Assembly (NCBI GenBank): GCA_037783545.1
Contig: JBBELK010000011.1
Location: 1,054,001-1,118,000 of the forward strand
From: Henricia sp. BOLD:AAB3569
Taxonomy: Eukaryota > Echinodermata > Asteroidea > Spinulosida > Echinasteridae
Direction of reading: 5' to 3'
Length of the DNA stretch: 64,000 bases
Each line of letters begins with the position of its first letter. Position 1 is the first letter of the stretch. Below, piece by piece: positions 34,501 to 46,317 of this stretch. The notes below the pieces were generated by a model, which worked only from the letters and a program-made list of their open reading frames with translations, ran no database searches and was not told the origin of the DNA. Made by a program: the position numbers and the translations under genes.

Positions 34501-34877
34501 ATGCCGAACAGACCAGCTGCCGACCATTACATTTAGTAAAAAAAACACCTCCTGTACTAAAAATACGTCCAAATTACACAATATCACAAGACAAAATCGC
34601 CATCACATCCGCGAAAACGAAAAGAAGAAAAAGATACAGCACAAGTGAGAGTGCGTCTTGCAGACTATGGGTGTAATTTAGTCCTGAGGAGTTGCATTAT
34701 TGTTTTGGTGGCTCTGACAGTTGCAACTTGGTAGATTACGGTATCTTGTTTAAGCAAAGTCTGCAATTTTAGTGATAAAACTTAACAGTGAGATAAAAAT
34801 TAATAACTATATTTCTGTTTTTACTTTATACAATCAGCGATATGCGCATGCATATAAAATATTGTACTTGTGGATAA

Positions 34878-35411
34878 GGGCCGTCCAAAGTTGTCAACAT
34901 TTTCACAGTTCTACAGAGAGTAGTATTTTTCAAGACCCTCTTCCTCCACCGAAATACTACTTAAAAACATTTTTCTTATCACAACATTTTACAGTGCATG
35001 TAAAGTCCTAAGCAGCCCTCGACCTAGTCTTGGCACCAAGACCTTTGTCGTCAGTGTGTTCTCGTACTAGCGCGCCCTCTGTTGTGTGGTTGACCAGACT
35101 TCCACAAAAGTCGGGGAGCCAATCAGTGATCAAGATCAGATGCACTGATGATTTATTCATTACGGTTTGAAACAGTAACAAGTGCACACGAATGTTTTCG
35201 TACAGTAAACACGCAAAGTGCACCATGTGATGAATATGGTTCCGGTTGCAACACTGCAAGGTCAAATTTGCATATGACTGTCCGTCATCACTCACGTGAG
35301 TAGGTCATTAGCGCGGTCTGGTTTCGCCCACAACTCAACAGAGTAGCACAGACTATCCTCGATCCCACCCCCTTCCTACGCTGAAAATGTTGACAACTTT
35401 GGATGGCCCCC
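34878..35411. mobile_element. TIR element with TAA target, PIF/Harbinger-like
   Basis: Left end GGGCCGTCCAAAGTTGTCAA then CATTTTCA; right end, reverse complemented, GGGGGCCATCCAAAGTTGTC then AACATTTTCA. TAA precedes the left end and follows the right end, a 3-bp duplication fitting the PIF/Harbinger type. About 534 bp, no transposase. Confidence 0.65.
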
Positions 35412-38298
35412 TAAGTATGAACATGAGAAGAATTTTTGAAAAAAGTTACCACAGATATGCATGAGATGCTGTTAAAAAGATGATACAATTCTCAAAACTC
35501 TATTTCTAATACCAGTCCATCTATTGCCTGGCCTATTTCCCCCATTTCTCAAATTGCATCTTCTCTGCTTCTCTTCATTTAGAGACCTGTACTTTCACCT
35601 TGCGGGACAAATTTCCCCTTCAATATTGCACAAATTCTGCCTTCTTTGTTCATTTACCATCCCCCGTTTTCCACTTTTCCCACATTATCTCTTTGTTCCG
35701 TTTTTCCCATTCCGACTCAATCTCGTCATTCTGATCTCTGTTGCCAGTTGCCATTCCTTCATCTTTCCCCTCTGCTATCCCCCTTTCCCCTTTTCACATC
35801 TCCCCCCGCAACTCCGTCCAGCTCGGCCAATATTGACATCAATTTGGCACTTGTTTCCCATGGCACTCCAAGCGCCGTTTGGCTACACGTATACACACAC
35901 CCCGGCTTGTTTGGTTTTGCTCTTGCCAGACGATACGCTCGCCCCTGATCAAATAAGACTCGCTCTTTTCTCTTAAGCTCCGTCGCACCGCTCCCCCACG
36001 TTGAGCTATCAGGTTCCAGAATCTAGACCACGCACAGCAGAGCTGCCAGTTTTCCATGACGCGATCGAAACGGGCACAGATTTTGTGTTTGTCTGTACGT
36101 CCCTAGATAGCAAGCGTTCTGTATACAAGTTCTTTTCTACTCCCGGTCAAAACCTCTGCTAAGGCCTCCCAATGTAGCAACAAATTCTATTTTTGGATAT
36201 GCGCATTAATCAGAACTTTAAGATTACCTTGATATCTTTTGTTGTTTACCCCAGCCAACGCCTTCAAATCGCAGTCTTGTCTGAAACTCTTTCCACCACG
36301 GGGAATGCTCCTGTACTTTAAGAACAAAGCCCTCTGGGTTTAAGCTAAGTGTGTCACCTCAAAGCGATCGGCAAAAGTCACCAGACACTTGCTATACCAA
36401 GAGCCGCAACACAACACTGGTGTTTGATTTTTTTCCCCAAATCTAAGAGATCTGTATCTCAGTGAAATTTCAATACAATTAGGATCCCGATACTGTAATA
36501 CTAGGCTAATCATTTACACTGTAGGAAACGGGAATCGCCAATAAGATCTCCCTTTCGATGCAAACCCGAGGCGATTGAAATCATGTCGCTTATTGAAAGA
36601 AAAATGTAAAGAAAGTACCAGTATGGGCTTACACTAAAACGTGGCATCAATTCCAAAGAATGAGGGCAGTGGGATGTTAAGAAAGGTCTGTCGCTCAGAA
36701 AAAAATTAAGCAGAGTAGTTTCTTCCATGTCTCGTGCAGTCTGTTCTCGGTAGACTGATCCAGCAAGCTTTGCTCACATTTAAGAAACATGTCTAGCAAC
36801 TTTAAAGTGTGCACAATCACATTAGATTGTTTGTATCGCCAAAAGACCGCATGAATCACCATTGTCCTTCAAATTGATTGGTTGGTGGAATTTATTGGGG
36901 ACAGGGTGTAAACGCTTTTGGACCGATCTATTATATGTTGGTTTACCCAGTAAAAACATCTTAAACCAGTTTAGTTTGGATATTCTTGAAGGAGCAATTC
37001 CATGATCAGGTGGACATTTCCACAAAATTTGCAATTATATATTTGCGTATAAACTAACTTTAAATGGTAGCATGTGAAGAAAGATTCTGCAAAAACATGT
37101 TTGATGTTGAATTGCTGTGTGAGAAATGTCATAAATTTTGTAGGCATGGGACAGCTGTAACGTGACTATAACGTTACTTACCATGATTTGTCAATAGTTT
37201 TTGAAACTGGTGTGACTTGGCACTTACAAAAACATACCCCAGTAAACAAGCAATGAAAGAAATATAATGGTTTGTTTCAGTTGTGTCCCATTTGAGGAAA
37301 CTTTTTGTTTCAAGACATGCATTTTTTTCCATGTCCTTTTTTTGTAACGTTACTTACCAAGATTAAATTTTTTTATTACAGTTCACAAAATGGGGCTAAA
37401 TGATATTAGTTATTACTGTCCAGTAGATGTTGGTGAGATGCATTGATGGTACCAAAATGGAGAACTGACAGGCTTCCGTGTTTATATAACAGAGGATACA
37501 ACTCCAGTAAATTGCTATGTAATGTCACTAACCGTAGAATTACCCTAAAGAGTTTCACAAGTCTTATCGAAGAATAAGCACATATTATCTCTAACACTTT
37601 CCCAGAAAAGTTATATTTTTTGTCAAAACAGACACCTTAAAAATGCATGTTTCATGTACAGTTAAATTCTGCTTGTAATTTTTGACACAAAATAAATACG
37701 CCTTCTGAATTACACTAACAGCTCTATCATATCCAATGCGCATTGCGTCCATTCCTCAAGAGGTACACTCATTAGGCCCGATAGTTAGCACGTTCTCGAC
37801 ACCCCAAGCTTCACAAGGGACCGACTCGCCACCCGGAACCTTTGGGGGTCAGTCTTGTTCGGGAAAAAATTCTCGCTGTGCATGCCACGAGGCTATGTAG
37901 ACTATGTGGACGCAGTCGCGCATATGTTACACTCTACGTCTGCGGGGCAGGGGCAACATGCACTCGAGCGTGTGCAGTGCACGTACAGTGGGTGACATTT
38001 TACTGTCATTTTGGAATATAGATTTGACGCAAGATTATCAATATTTTGCTGTCCGAATTGGACATGTATTTCGATTTTTGCCATTTTCGGCTTTTATAAA
38101 TAAAAGGGTCAACCAAATTGGGTCATCAGGCAGTACAGTTACAAGATGCACATGAAGATAATTTTTTTTAATTTTTCATATTTTCTTTATGCCGTCAAAC
38201 ATACACATCTTTTTTTCTGAATTTGTGTTTGGGAATTATTTATGAAGCTATATCACCAGTTATGTGCATGTAGTCAAGACTTTTCCCGAGATCATTCA
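35412..38298. other. intronic stretch, no gene seen
   Basis: Includes a pyrimidine-rich patch (35520-35830) that yields open frames without domains, and a segment near 36860-36930 (CACCATTGTCCTTCAAATTG then ATTGGTTGGTGGAA) that recurs at 47142-47172, so it belongs to an unnamed repeat. Otherwise unexplained. Confidence 0.4.
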
Positions 38299-38702
38299 AA
38301 AGCCGTGTCCGCATTGGACTTGTTTTTCGGGAGGTTTTACCGAAACGATGGTAAAATGAGAAATGGCTAAATTTTACTGCTGTCCGCATTTGGACTTTTT
38401 TGACACGGTAAATTTTACCAAGACCGTGGGAGAGCATGCGCAGTGTCTGTTTGCTTTACGGCCTGGATGTACGCTTCCAGAGTGCATTTACCGACTCGCT
38501 GTGTCCGTACTGGACTTATCGTCACGGGAAAAGTTCCCTGGTAAATTTTCCTGGGCAGCAGTTGGCCAGGAAAAGTAACCGCTGGACTCGGGAAAAGTTA
38601 CTGAGAGGAAAACGTCCAAGGCTGTCTGCATTGGACTTAAAATGGGAAAAGTACCCATCGTCTCGGTAAGTTTTCCCAAAAAAAGTCAAATGCGGACAGG
38701 CC
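38299..38702. mobile_element. MITE family G, copy 2 (inverted)
   Basis: Left end AAGCCGTGTCCGCATTGGAC then TTGTTTTTCGGGAGG; right end AAAAAGTCAAATGCGGACAG then GCCT followed by TA. Internal blocks CGGGAAAAGTTACTGAGAGG and GGGAAAAGTACCCATCGTCT match copy 1 reverse complemented. It lies about 360 bp upstream of the exon at 39067. Confidence 0.85.
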
Positions 38703-39066
38703 TTAACAATTACAAGATGTCCCACAACTATCTGCCAAATTTTGTTTTACATGGGAAATGTGTTGCTCTTTGGGGTTTAAATTATCTTCTTAAGCCCTTT
38801 TCACACAAAGCCGAAAACTCACAAGGCTTGAGATATTTTCTCATGCTTAAGAAAATCTTACAAAAGTGCCATCGTGTGAAAGGACACCAATGCTTGAGAG
38901 TGACAAGCATCTCTTGAGAAAATTTCTTAATCCTTGAGATATTTTGGAGGAGGTCAAGACCTGCGACAAAAGCAAGTTAAAAGTAATTTCTTCTGTTTTA
39001 GAGAAAGGACTTAAATAATATATAATATTTATATATTAAATGTTTTTAAATATTTGTTTTTGACAG

Positions 39067-39131
39067 GATTCTGGACTCAGTCAGCACAGTGGATCCTCGT
39101 TAACAAGCACTGGGAGTGATACGTCCTCTGG
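39067..39131 (+). CDS. coding exon 2 of SASH1-like gene
   Basis: A 65-bp internal exon between the acceptor TTTGTTTTTGACAG and the consensus donor GTAAGT. Only one frame is open (phase 0 entry): DSGLSQHSGSSLTSTGSDTS then S and a split Gly codon, so it leaves in phase 2. Very rich in Ser, Thr and Gly, so probably a flexible, phosphorylatable linker; residues about 52-73 if joined to exon 1a. The alternative start exon at 42863 has the same exit phase, so this exon and exon 1a are probably skipped in that isoform. MITE E copy 2 begins only 25 bp past the donor. Confidence 0.75.
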
Positions 39132-39155
39132 GTAAGTAAAATGACAGATGTGAAC

Positions 39156-39630
39156 TTAAAGATAGTATACATGATTGGTAAACTGTTACAAATAGTGTTA
39201 TCCCCCTGTGTGATTGAAGATATGCATGATTAAAACCAACCTGAGCAAAAACCAGCTCCACGTACATTGTACTTCGTCTAACTTTTGAGAAAACAGTCAA
39301 AAAGGGGTTTGCAGTCATTTCGCCCCCAAACCACTTCGCCCGAAGGGCCATTTCGCCCCAAATCACTTCGTCCAAACACTACATCGCCCAAATGCTACTT
39401 TGCCCCAAAACCACTTCGTGCACAGGCCATGGCACTTGGGGCGAATTAAATTTTCGTCTCATGAGACGAAAACTAATTGTTTTACTAATTTCTCAAAGAC
39501 TATAGCATTTCAGACAAAACCTTTTCATTGGAGGTTTTCTACGGTCATCAAGTTTATATTGTGTAAGTTAGGCGTAAATCTGTGAACATATCTGATTTTC
39601 GAGATACTAATCATGTATACTGCCTTTAAA
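39156..39630. mobile_element. MITE family E, copy 2
   Basis: Starts TTAAAGATAGTATACATGAT then TGGTAAACTG and ends ATCATGTATACTGCCTTTAAA. The GGCGAAGTGG-type block lies at about 39315-39445, with both complementary orientations. Next to the donor of coding exon 2. Confidence 0.82.
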
Positions 39631-40158
39631 ACAGAGTTGGTTGCTGTCACAAAAGTGATTTTTGTAGCAAAAAAAGTTGGTTTTAAAACTATAAAGTGTT
39701 TCATAAAAGAAGTAACTGCTGTCCCTGCGCAGCATGTATGCTATTTTAATCGGCCTTTTCACTCAGAAATTTCCCTTGAAAAATCAAAATGTTTACAAAA
39801 CAACCTTGCAATCTCCCAGAAAATCTTTTCCAGACAGTCAAAATATCACGAGAACAGGCACTCCCTTCTCTTTCTCAAATAAGCACACGATCGCCAAGTT
39901 GTTTTTGCAAGTTACGGTATTAATAGGTATGCATTGGAGTAGAAAATTTTCAATTTAAATTCTGCTTGGAAAACAACAAATTACTGAAGTGTGCTGGAGC
40001 AGACTTGTTCAGCAGTGGTACCACAAGAGGGCGCTGTTCAATCCAGTCAGTGTGTAGATCAAAATGGTTTTTAAACCTTCCTGCTCTATAACAGTCGTCT
40101 AGCAGGGTTGAGTCGAGTCCATCACAAGTCCTCACAAGCCTTCACAAGTCTCTTGGTC

Positions 40159-40160
<2 letters not shown>

Positions 40161-40190
<30 letters not shown>

Positions 40191-40527
40191 TCTTTCTGGT
40201 ATTCATACCAAGGATTCCTCAATAGTGCTCATTGCACTGTCACTCGTAAGCGTGAGGAAACCCATGAAGAATTAGAATTAGAAATGGCCAGAGACACCGG
40301 GGAATCCCCTTGCTCTTCACAAAAGAATGCTCTTGGATCTTTAGAGTGCGTTACCATTACCTAACACACTGGACCAACGGCTTTACATCCCTTCCGAAGG
40401 ATGGAGCAAGTGTGGTTGGTGCCTTGCCCAAGGGCACAGGTACCGCAGCCGGATTCGAACCCGCAACTCCAAGTTTTCACCCATGATTGCGAGTCAATGG
40501 CCCTAACCACTCGGCCACGGTACCCCT
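40161..40527 (-). repeat. tRNA-Leu/Ser-derived SINE family M with (ATA)n tail
   Basis: The reverse complement starts GGTACCGTGGCCGAGTGGTT (tRNA-Leu/Ser-like A box), has GCGGGTTCGAATCCGGC as B box, then GCCCTTGGGCAAGGCACCAA and a long body with TAATGGTAACGCACTCTAAA, ending in a trinucleotide (ATA/TAA) run at 40161-40190. A 5'-truncated copy lies at 54553-54775 and a head fragment at 49130-49285. Confidence 0.78.
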
Positions 40528-41029
40528 CTCTGGGTCTTAATTCAAGTTACAAGCTATTCAAATGAACAAAGGCATTCTTTTGTGCATGTTCAACCTTTGC
40601 TTCTTGTTACTGGACTTGTTATGATGGACTTGTGCGGGACTTATCATGTGTGGGACTTGTCACGGACTTGTGATGGACTTGTGATGGACTCGACTACAAC
40701 CACATTGTCTAGTATTCCAGGGATAACATGCAACATTTTAGCTTATTAATATTACTTCCTCATTTTTATTTCCTCATATTACTTCCTCGCTTTTAAAACT
40801 GTGATTTCCTTAAAAATGTTTTTGTGTAGCTGGAATGTGGGTTCAAAGTCCTGGGTGTGAGAGGGGGGTAGGGGGGAGGGTTGGGAGGCATACATTCTCT
40901 TCCCTTGTCTAGGGGGATGGTAGGGGTAGAGGCATTTGTCTCAAATTCTGGGGTTTAGAGCGAGGTTGTTTGTTTATTTTTGTTCCAGTTTGTTTTTGTT
41001 TAATTTGATAATGATGATGATAATGATAA

Positions 41030-41360
41030 TGTGGACTTATACCTCGCATTTACTGGGAGAAAACCCCTATCATTACCCCTGATCATAGGGCTCTATTAAT
41101 TCACTCCATATACCATCTCTGCTTCCTAGGGAGTATACAGTCCCGGCTGCCTATCGGGTGCTTAATGGCTAATCAAACACATCAACATTCGCTACCCTCT
41201 CAGGTACCCATTTTTACTCCTGGGTGGAGAGAAGCAATTTGTGGCAGAGTACCTTGCTCAAGGGTACACGCAACATAGATCGACCAGACTGGGATTCGAA
41301 CCCACTACATTTGGAACTAACTCGGGTTTTGAATACGATCTACAAGACCACTCTGCCACA
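41030..41360 (-). repeat. SINE family C, copy 2
   Basis: The reverse complement carries the B-box-like GTGGGTTCGAATCCCAGT, GAGCAAGGTACTCTGCCACA, CCACCCAGGAGTAAAAATGG and GGGACTGTATACTCCCTAGG, in the same order as the copy at 6355-6695. Confidence 0.72.
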
Positions 41361-41735
41361 GCACTTTTGTTTGTTTGTTTTTGCAATCCGGATCAAGTCC
41401 CTGGGAATTAATGCACTAATGAGTGGTACCATCTAGCATTGAGACACTGCGTTGAATCCGTTTCCTACCGTATTTCCTCAAGTTCCGGAGGCATTATGAT
41501 TTCCGTGATAAACCAGCGCTGAAGGTCAAACCTCTATTTAATACAAACCAAAACGCCAAAACAAATCATAAAATTGGTAAAAATGCGGCTCATATTATGG
41601 TTAATATATTGCAATGTGGGTTGATGTCTTGTGAATAATCGCTAATATGACTCGCGGTGTTGTTTCCTTTCGGAAGTGACTAGTTTACACTCGAGGTTTG
41701 CCTTGACATTTGTCATCTCAAACAAGTCTTGACTA

Positions 41736-42055
41736 AAGCTGTGTCCGCTTTGGACTTGTTTTTTGAGAGGTTTTACTGAGATGATGGTAAAATGAATAAT
41801 TACTAAATTTTACTGCTGTCCGCATTTGGACTTTTTGACACAGAGCATGCGTAGTGTCCCTTCGCAGTTTGACCTTCACGGCTCGGACGTACGCTTCCAG
41901 AGCACTTTTAGCAACTCGCTGTGTCCGCATTGGATTTTTCCTCTCCGGAATTGTCCTGGGCAGACATCCTAGTCTGTCCGCATTGGACTTAAAATGGGAA
42001 AAGTACCCATCGTCTCGGTACAATTTTCCCAAAAAAGTCCAATGCAGACAAGCCT
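41736..42055. mobile_element. MITE family G, copy 3
   Basis: Flanked by TA. Starts AAGCTGTGTCCGCTTTGGAC and ends AAGTCCAATGCAGACAAGCC. Internally TACGCTTCCAGAGCAC and GGGAAAAGTACCCATCGTCT match the other two copies. Shorter (320 bp) through internal deletion. Confidence 0.85.
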
Positions 42056-42862
42056 TAGCCTTTTCTCTGTCTTGTTCTAACATTCATGAAAATTAAACTT
42101 AGTTTTAAAAAAATGTAGAAACTGCTAACTCTTAGCAAGTACTCATTTTCATCAAGATATAGGGAACAATAAACTGCTCCAAAATTTAGCCCATCCCCAG
42201 TTGAAGTTTGATTTGCCCAACTATTTAAAAAATTGGACCACTAAGTCTTGAAACCCTGTTTAAATATTTCCACAATGTCTATAAAACAGAAAGGTTTTGA
42301 AGACAAAAGGATCAACTGAAAAGGATGTTAATGACTGGCTCACGAAGTGCAACGCTCTCCCCACCCCCACACCCCCTTTCTACCCCCTCCATACGTAGAT
42401 AGACGATGTCATTCTGGAACTAAATTGACTGTTTTGTCATCAATGTATTTAGGACTTGACTCTTGCACATAGATTTCTGACAAACTCCGTAGAATTGACT
42501 GCAGATAGTGTGCAATAAAGCGCCCACGTGCTCCCTTGAATTGTTCCAGGGTCGCTGAGTCAACAAGTTTTAGTTAATCCGACAGGAAGTTTAAGTCATC
42601 AGTCTGCAGAAAGGGCATTTATTTCACAACGCCAGTTTGACTGTCAACCTCACAAAGCACCATGCCTTTTGTCTCTTTTAGGTTAATTAACCATCAGTTT
42701 AGTTACCAAGTACCAACGTAGTTGGGACAATTTTTATCGAGGAAGAAAAAATTGTTGGAACTTTCAGTAATTGTTGAGTGATTAGACTCAAAAGTCTTCA
42801 CACAAACTTCAGCCAGGAAGTTTTATTGCAAGTCGTCTGAAGTTGAACAAATTGTGCCAGAA
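42056..42862 (+). promoter_or_regulatory. region upstream of alternative start exon
   Basis: About 800 bp without recognised repeats directly upstream of exon 1b. No TATA box is placed correctly; an E-box CCACGTGC at about 42527 is the only clear site. The frame of exon 1b is open back to 42782 (stop TGA at 42779), so the 5' UTR or an acceptor lies in this interval. An alternative promoter here is inferred from the start exon, not from the promoter sequence itself. Confidence 0.3.
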
Positions 42863-42933
42863 ATGTTTGGTGTTCGCAGAAAGTTGAGAAAATGGCATGA
42901 AATGGAGATTCAGAGATTGGCCAGCACACGCAG
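42863..42933 (+). CDS. alternative first coding exon (1b) of SASH1-like gene
   Basis: The ATG at 42863 (G at -3) opens MFGVRRKLRKWHEMEIQRLA then STR and ends in phase 2 at CGCAG followed by the strong donor GTGAGT. Phase 2 is what the exon at 50263 needs: the split codon becomes AGG (Arg) and the frame continues PTSPEHAMSAS. The peptide is short, basic and amphipathic-looking (RRKLRKWHEMEIQRL), possibly a membrane- or protein-binding helix. Two start exons with one shared downstream chain imply alternative promoters. The frame also stays open upstream to 42782, so it could be an internal exon with an unseen acceptor, but the ATG plus strong donor favours a first exon. Not recognised by family. 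Confidence 0.6.
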
Positions 42934-43888
42934 GTGAGTGCGACAGTACAAAGACTCTTGCGAAGTTTTATCGCTGACTACAAATTCATGCTTGAAGGAC
43001 ATTTTTTTGTGTGTGGTTTTAGTGCACATACAATGTACCGTACGCTGCAGTGGATGTTATGGCTCATATCCTTTTCTCGAGTTAGAAGGCCTTTTATGGG
43101 TTGTACTGCCTAAAGTTGGGGCAATTTCAATTCCGAAAAGTTGATACAGTTCATGAAAAGATGATTCAAATGTAGAAAAGGGTAATACGCTTTAATAACT
43201 AGGCCAACATCTCTAAAATGTCTCGCTTTACTCAACCATGAAAGGATGTAGACTTTCAGGCTCAGAGTTTTGACACTCCAGTCCACAGCACCTGTTTATC
43301 ACTTGATTACTGTAAAATGAGACATTTAAAGCTATATTTGTATATAAATCATCATGTTGTACTTTCTGTACCTAAACTGGCATGTTAACATGGACACTTG
43401 TTAAAATCCTGATTAAAACACTCATATTTCTCACTCTTGTATTTCCAATAAATGCTTGAGTTTTAAGCCTCAAAATACGCCTGTTGGCCTTTCAAATAAT
43501 TTTGAATGACCAAATTAGAATAGATATGACCCCTTTACCATCTCCAATTCACTATCACGTTACGCTCGCTGAATATAATTAATATTTTATTGATCTACGT
43601 ATCACGTAATCCCTCGTAATTGAAAATCCAAGCAATCATTCTTGGAGACAGTTAGTCTGGAAGTAATTTAGTCCAAAGGAATTGTTTATGTGCCGACGAT
43701 ACAGAGATGCTACAGTATATCCTGGAACAGGCTCATTAATGTCTTTTGTTTATTCATGAAAGGTTTAAAACAGCAACGCATGTTCATCATTTACTGGTAA
43801 TAATGAACTTCGTGACCAAAAAAAAACCAACCCATTTTTTGGCCTGCAGATATTTATTATACTGTAAGCTACATGTCGATAATCATCA
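42934..43888. other. intronic stretch, no gene seen
   Basis: Nothing recognised except ordinary AT-rich intronic DNA downstream of exon 1b. Confidence 0.4.
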
Positions 43889-44423
43889 GGGGCGGATTCT
43901 AATATGCGGTCTAAGACCGGTCTATAGGCTTAGTCCTCTAACGCGGCGTCCACTAAGACCGGTCTATAATTATAGCCCGCTTGCAATATCGTTGTCTTAA
44001 AGTTAGACCAGTCTTAAAATTTAAGCCCGCGGCGAGCAGGCTATAATTTTTGGACACCGCGCTACATCTCGTAATCTTGCATAAAAAAAGACAAACAAAA
44101 CGCACATTGTGCCCATTAGAGCCTTTATAGTGCTATATGATAACTTTCATAGTCAGTTTCTCTGCAAAAACTGCACTACACACGCGTCATCAAGTGGCTT
44201 CGTGAGGCGTTTGTTTGGCTTGAAATCACGCAAGGATAGCCGGCTGCGTCACTTTCTGTTAGGATGTGCGTGTTTTTCGGCTGGCACAGCCGTACTTCAG
44301 TTAGACTGGTTTATTGCAATGGGCTAAACCAGCGACTAAGCCGAGACTGGCTAAGTTGTATAGCCAGCTATAAAAGACCGGTCTTAGACCAGTGGATAAG
44401 TCAATTTTATTGCAATCCGCCCC
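43889..44423. mobile_element. TIR DNA element N (GGGGCGGATT ends)
   Basis: Left end GGGGCGGATTCTAATATGCG then GTCTAAGACCGGTCTATAG; right end, reverse complemented, GGGGCGGATTGCAATAAAAT with CTGGTCTAAGACCGGTCTTT further in. Repeated palindromic AAGACCGGTCTTAG words lie near both ends. Total 535 bp. No transposase. Confidence 0.75.
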
Positions 44424-44440
44424 AACTGTGTTATGGAAGA

Positions 44441-44479
44441 GCACAGCACCATAGCACAGCACCATAGCACAGCACCATA
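44441..44479 (+). repeat. 13-bp tandem repeat x3
   Basis: Three exact copies of GCACAGCACCATA in a row, followed by a partial fourth (GC). Confidence 0.92.
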
Positions 44480-45635
44480 GCCGGTTTTGGTCGGTTTAAC
44501 TCGTGTGCTTGTGTACCGTGTTTTGCGTTCAACCATAACATGTATAATCGTCGCGGTGAAGAAAAAAGGGCACTTTGACATGTTGCCTCTTTCTGAGACA
44601 AGTATTGGGGCGTTCAAGATGCTTACATATACACCATGTAACAGGGGGCTTACATGTACACCGTGGGGAAGCCCCCAGAAGATGCAGAACGAAAGACACA
44701 GGGTTTCGCTTTGAATTCTGGGAACACAGGGCAAAGGTTGTTGCCTGGCAGGGCTTTATAAACGCTGTTGTCGTTTTATAAACGCTGTTGACGCAAAAAA
44801 ATAGTTGCCCAAAATATGCAAATGAGGTGCCCAAAACTGAAAACTATGCTAATGAGAAGGTGTGTTTACACGTGTCCTCCAGGAGCAGTATTTGGTTTTG
44901 GCTGTTTAATGGAGTTCTTTGGTGCAGTCACATTTAGCTGTAGGCTGTTGTAAATCTAGGCTGGGCACAACAGACCAGTGATTGCTTTTATCATTCATGA
45001 GAAAGTAAATCCCATTGATTCTGTCCCTTCAAATTACACTCCACCTCCCACATAACTCCATCCTTGGCCCACCCTGTTTTCACGCTTTGGGGGACTGTTA
45101 CTTGCCCACCAGCTATCACCATCACAAAGGAACACGTACTGCAAAGAAACACTGTGTGCAATCCAACATCCTTTGAGATTCTTACGTCAGAGAGCAAGGA
45201 TTTTGTTTTAAGGATATACTTTCTGTCAAACGAGCCATCCCTGTCATCTTTTCGAGAGAATTCCTGGTCCCTTGTAGGGATTTCTGTCAATTCCCAACCA
45301 ACTGCAATGTCACTCGGCTCAAATGGAGTGACTCGAGCCGTAGGATTTGTGTTGGATTTCAAAATCAAGCTTATACGTCAACAAAGATAGTCATCTCGCA
45401 GATTGGTTGAAGACCACTCAAATTAGAAAGGATTCGCAATCGTACGTAAATGCATGCTTACAAGTTCGTTTGGCGCCTGTTCAGCCATTTAGTATTTCGC
45501 CAGACATGTATTTTGTTTTTCCGAAATAAAAACTTGAAACTGGACAACATTTTTAGTACTGGTACAAACTAACTCACAAAACCGAACACTAAGAAAGCAA
45601 TTCCAGGTTACCCATTTCTGAAACATATGGCAAAA

Positions 45636-45660
45636 ACAAATCATGTATACTGCCTTTAAA
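45636..45660. repeat. MITE E terminal fragment
   Basis: AAATCATGTATACTGCCTTT then AAA equals the right terminus of MITE E copies at 39156-39630 and 61756-62222, but the rest of the element is absent. Either a solo end or a deletion remnant. Confidence 0.6.
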
Positions 45661-45798
45661 GGCACAGGCTCATCAGCAATGCGCACGCGCCAAAGTTGTG
45701 CCAGGAAAATACGCAGCTCCACAGCAAAGGCATGGAGCTGCGTATTTCGTGGCATGAATTAGGCGTGCGCGCATTGCTGACGAGCCTGTGCCTTTTAA
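45655..45798. mobile_element. near-perfect hairpin MITE O (144 bp)
   Basis: Left arm TTTAAAGGCACAGGCTCATC then AGCAATGCGCACGCGCC through ATACGCAGCTCC; right arm GGAGCTGCGTATTTCGTGGC through GGCGTGCGCGCATTGCTGAC then GAGCCTGTGCCTTTTAA. The loop is about 12 bp (ACAGCAAAGGCA). Arms are about 65 bp with few mismatches. It shares the TTTAAAGGC terminus with families D and E. Confidence 0.85.
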
Positions 45799-46166
45799 GG
45801 CCCATTGTATCATTTGCAATGACCCAATTTAGTTTTTCATGAGTTGACAAGAAAACCTTACTCAATGGTAACAAACCTTAGCAATGGTAACAAACACCAC
45901 ATTAATGTATTTCCGCAAAAATGGTATTTCATGTTGGAAATTGACAACTGAAGGTGGTTTTCTAAAAAAGTTCCGTGCCTTTTTTACCATCCACTTGTAC
46001 ACAAAATCCATATATAGATTTTCAAGGTTTTCTGAAGCATTGATGCATCTATGTAGCTAAACTTTTTTCAGGCTAGTTTACCAACATTCTTCCTTAGATA
46101 TGTTACACTCTTATTCCACGAATCTGTAAAAAGTTTTATCTTGCAAATGATACATAGGGCCTTTAA
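45794..46166. mobile_element. TTTAAAGG-type MITE family D, copy 3
   Basis: Starts TTTTAAGGCCCATTGTATCA then TTTGCAATG and ends TTGCAAATGATACATAGGGC then CTTTAAA, a good terminal inverted repeat of about 25 bp. Interior GAGTTGACAAGAAAACCTTA and TTGACAACTGAAGGTGGTTT match copies 1 and 2. This is the most complete copy. Confidence 0.8.
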
Positions 46167-46280
46167 ATTAATATTTTGAACATTTCATCATCAGTATTCA
46201 AATTTCCCACAAACCTTTGTGGAAATGTAACATCATATAATGAACTGGTGTTGCGCAACTGGTTTTTCTCTTTCCGCACT

Positions 46281-46317
46281 CCCCCCCCCCCCCCCCCCCC
46301 CCCTCCCCCCTCCCCCC
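46281..46317. repeat. poly-C tract
   Basis: 23 consecutive C at 46281-46303, then CCCCCC blocks separated by T. It is the only long tract of this kind with C on the + strand; the others have G. Confidence 0.9.

Larger units (their letters stand above)
9434..39066 (+). other. intron 1 (about 29.6 kb), repeat-rich
   Basis: Bounded by the donor GTAAGA after 9433 and the acceptor TTTGTTTTTGACAG before 39067. It contains foldback elements, MITEs, SINEs, a partial THAP exon on the opposite strand and a nested LINE fragment, listed separately. No further exon compatible in phase with the gene was convincing, but small exons could be missed. Long first introns commonly hold regulatory DNA. Confidence 0.55.

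Noticed and set aside
35524..35976. 150-residue plus-strand open frame
   Set aside because: Arises from a pyrimidine-rich stretch with few stops (Phe, Leu and Pro runs), no exon borders in a matching phase.
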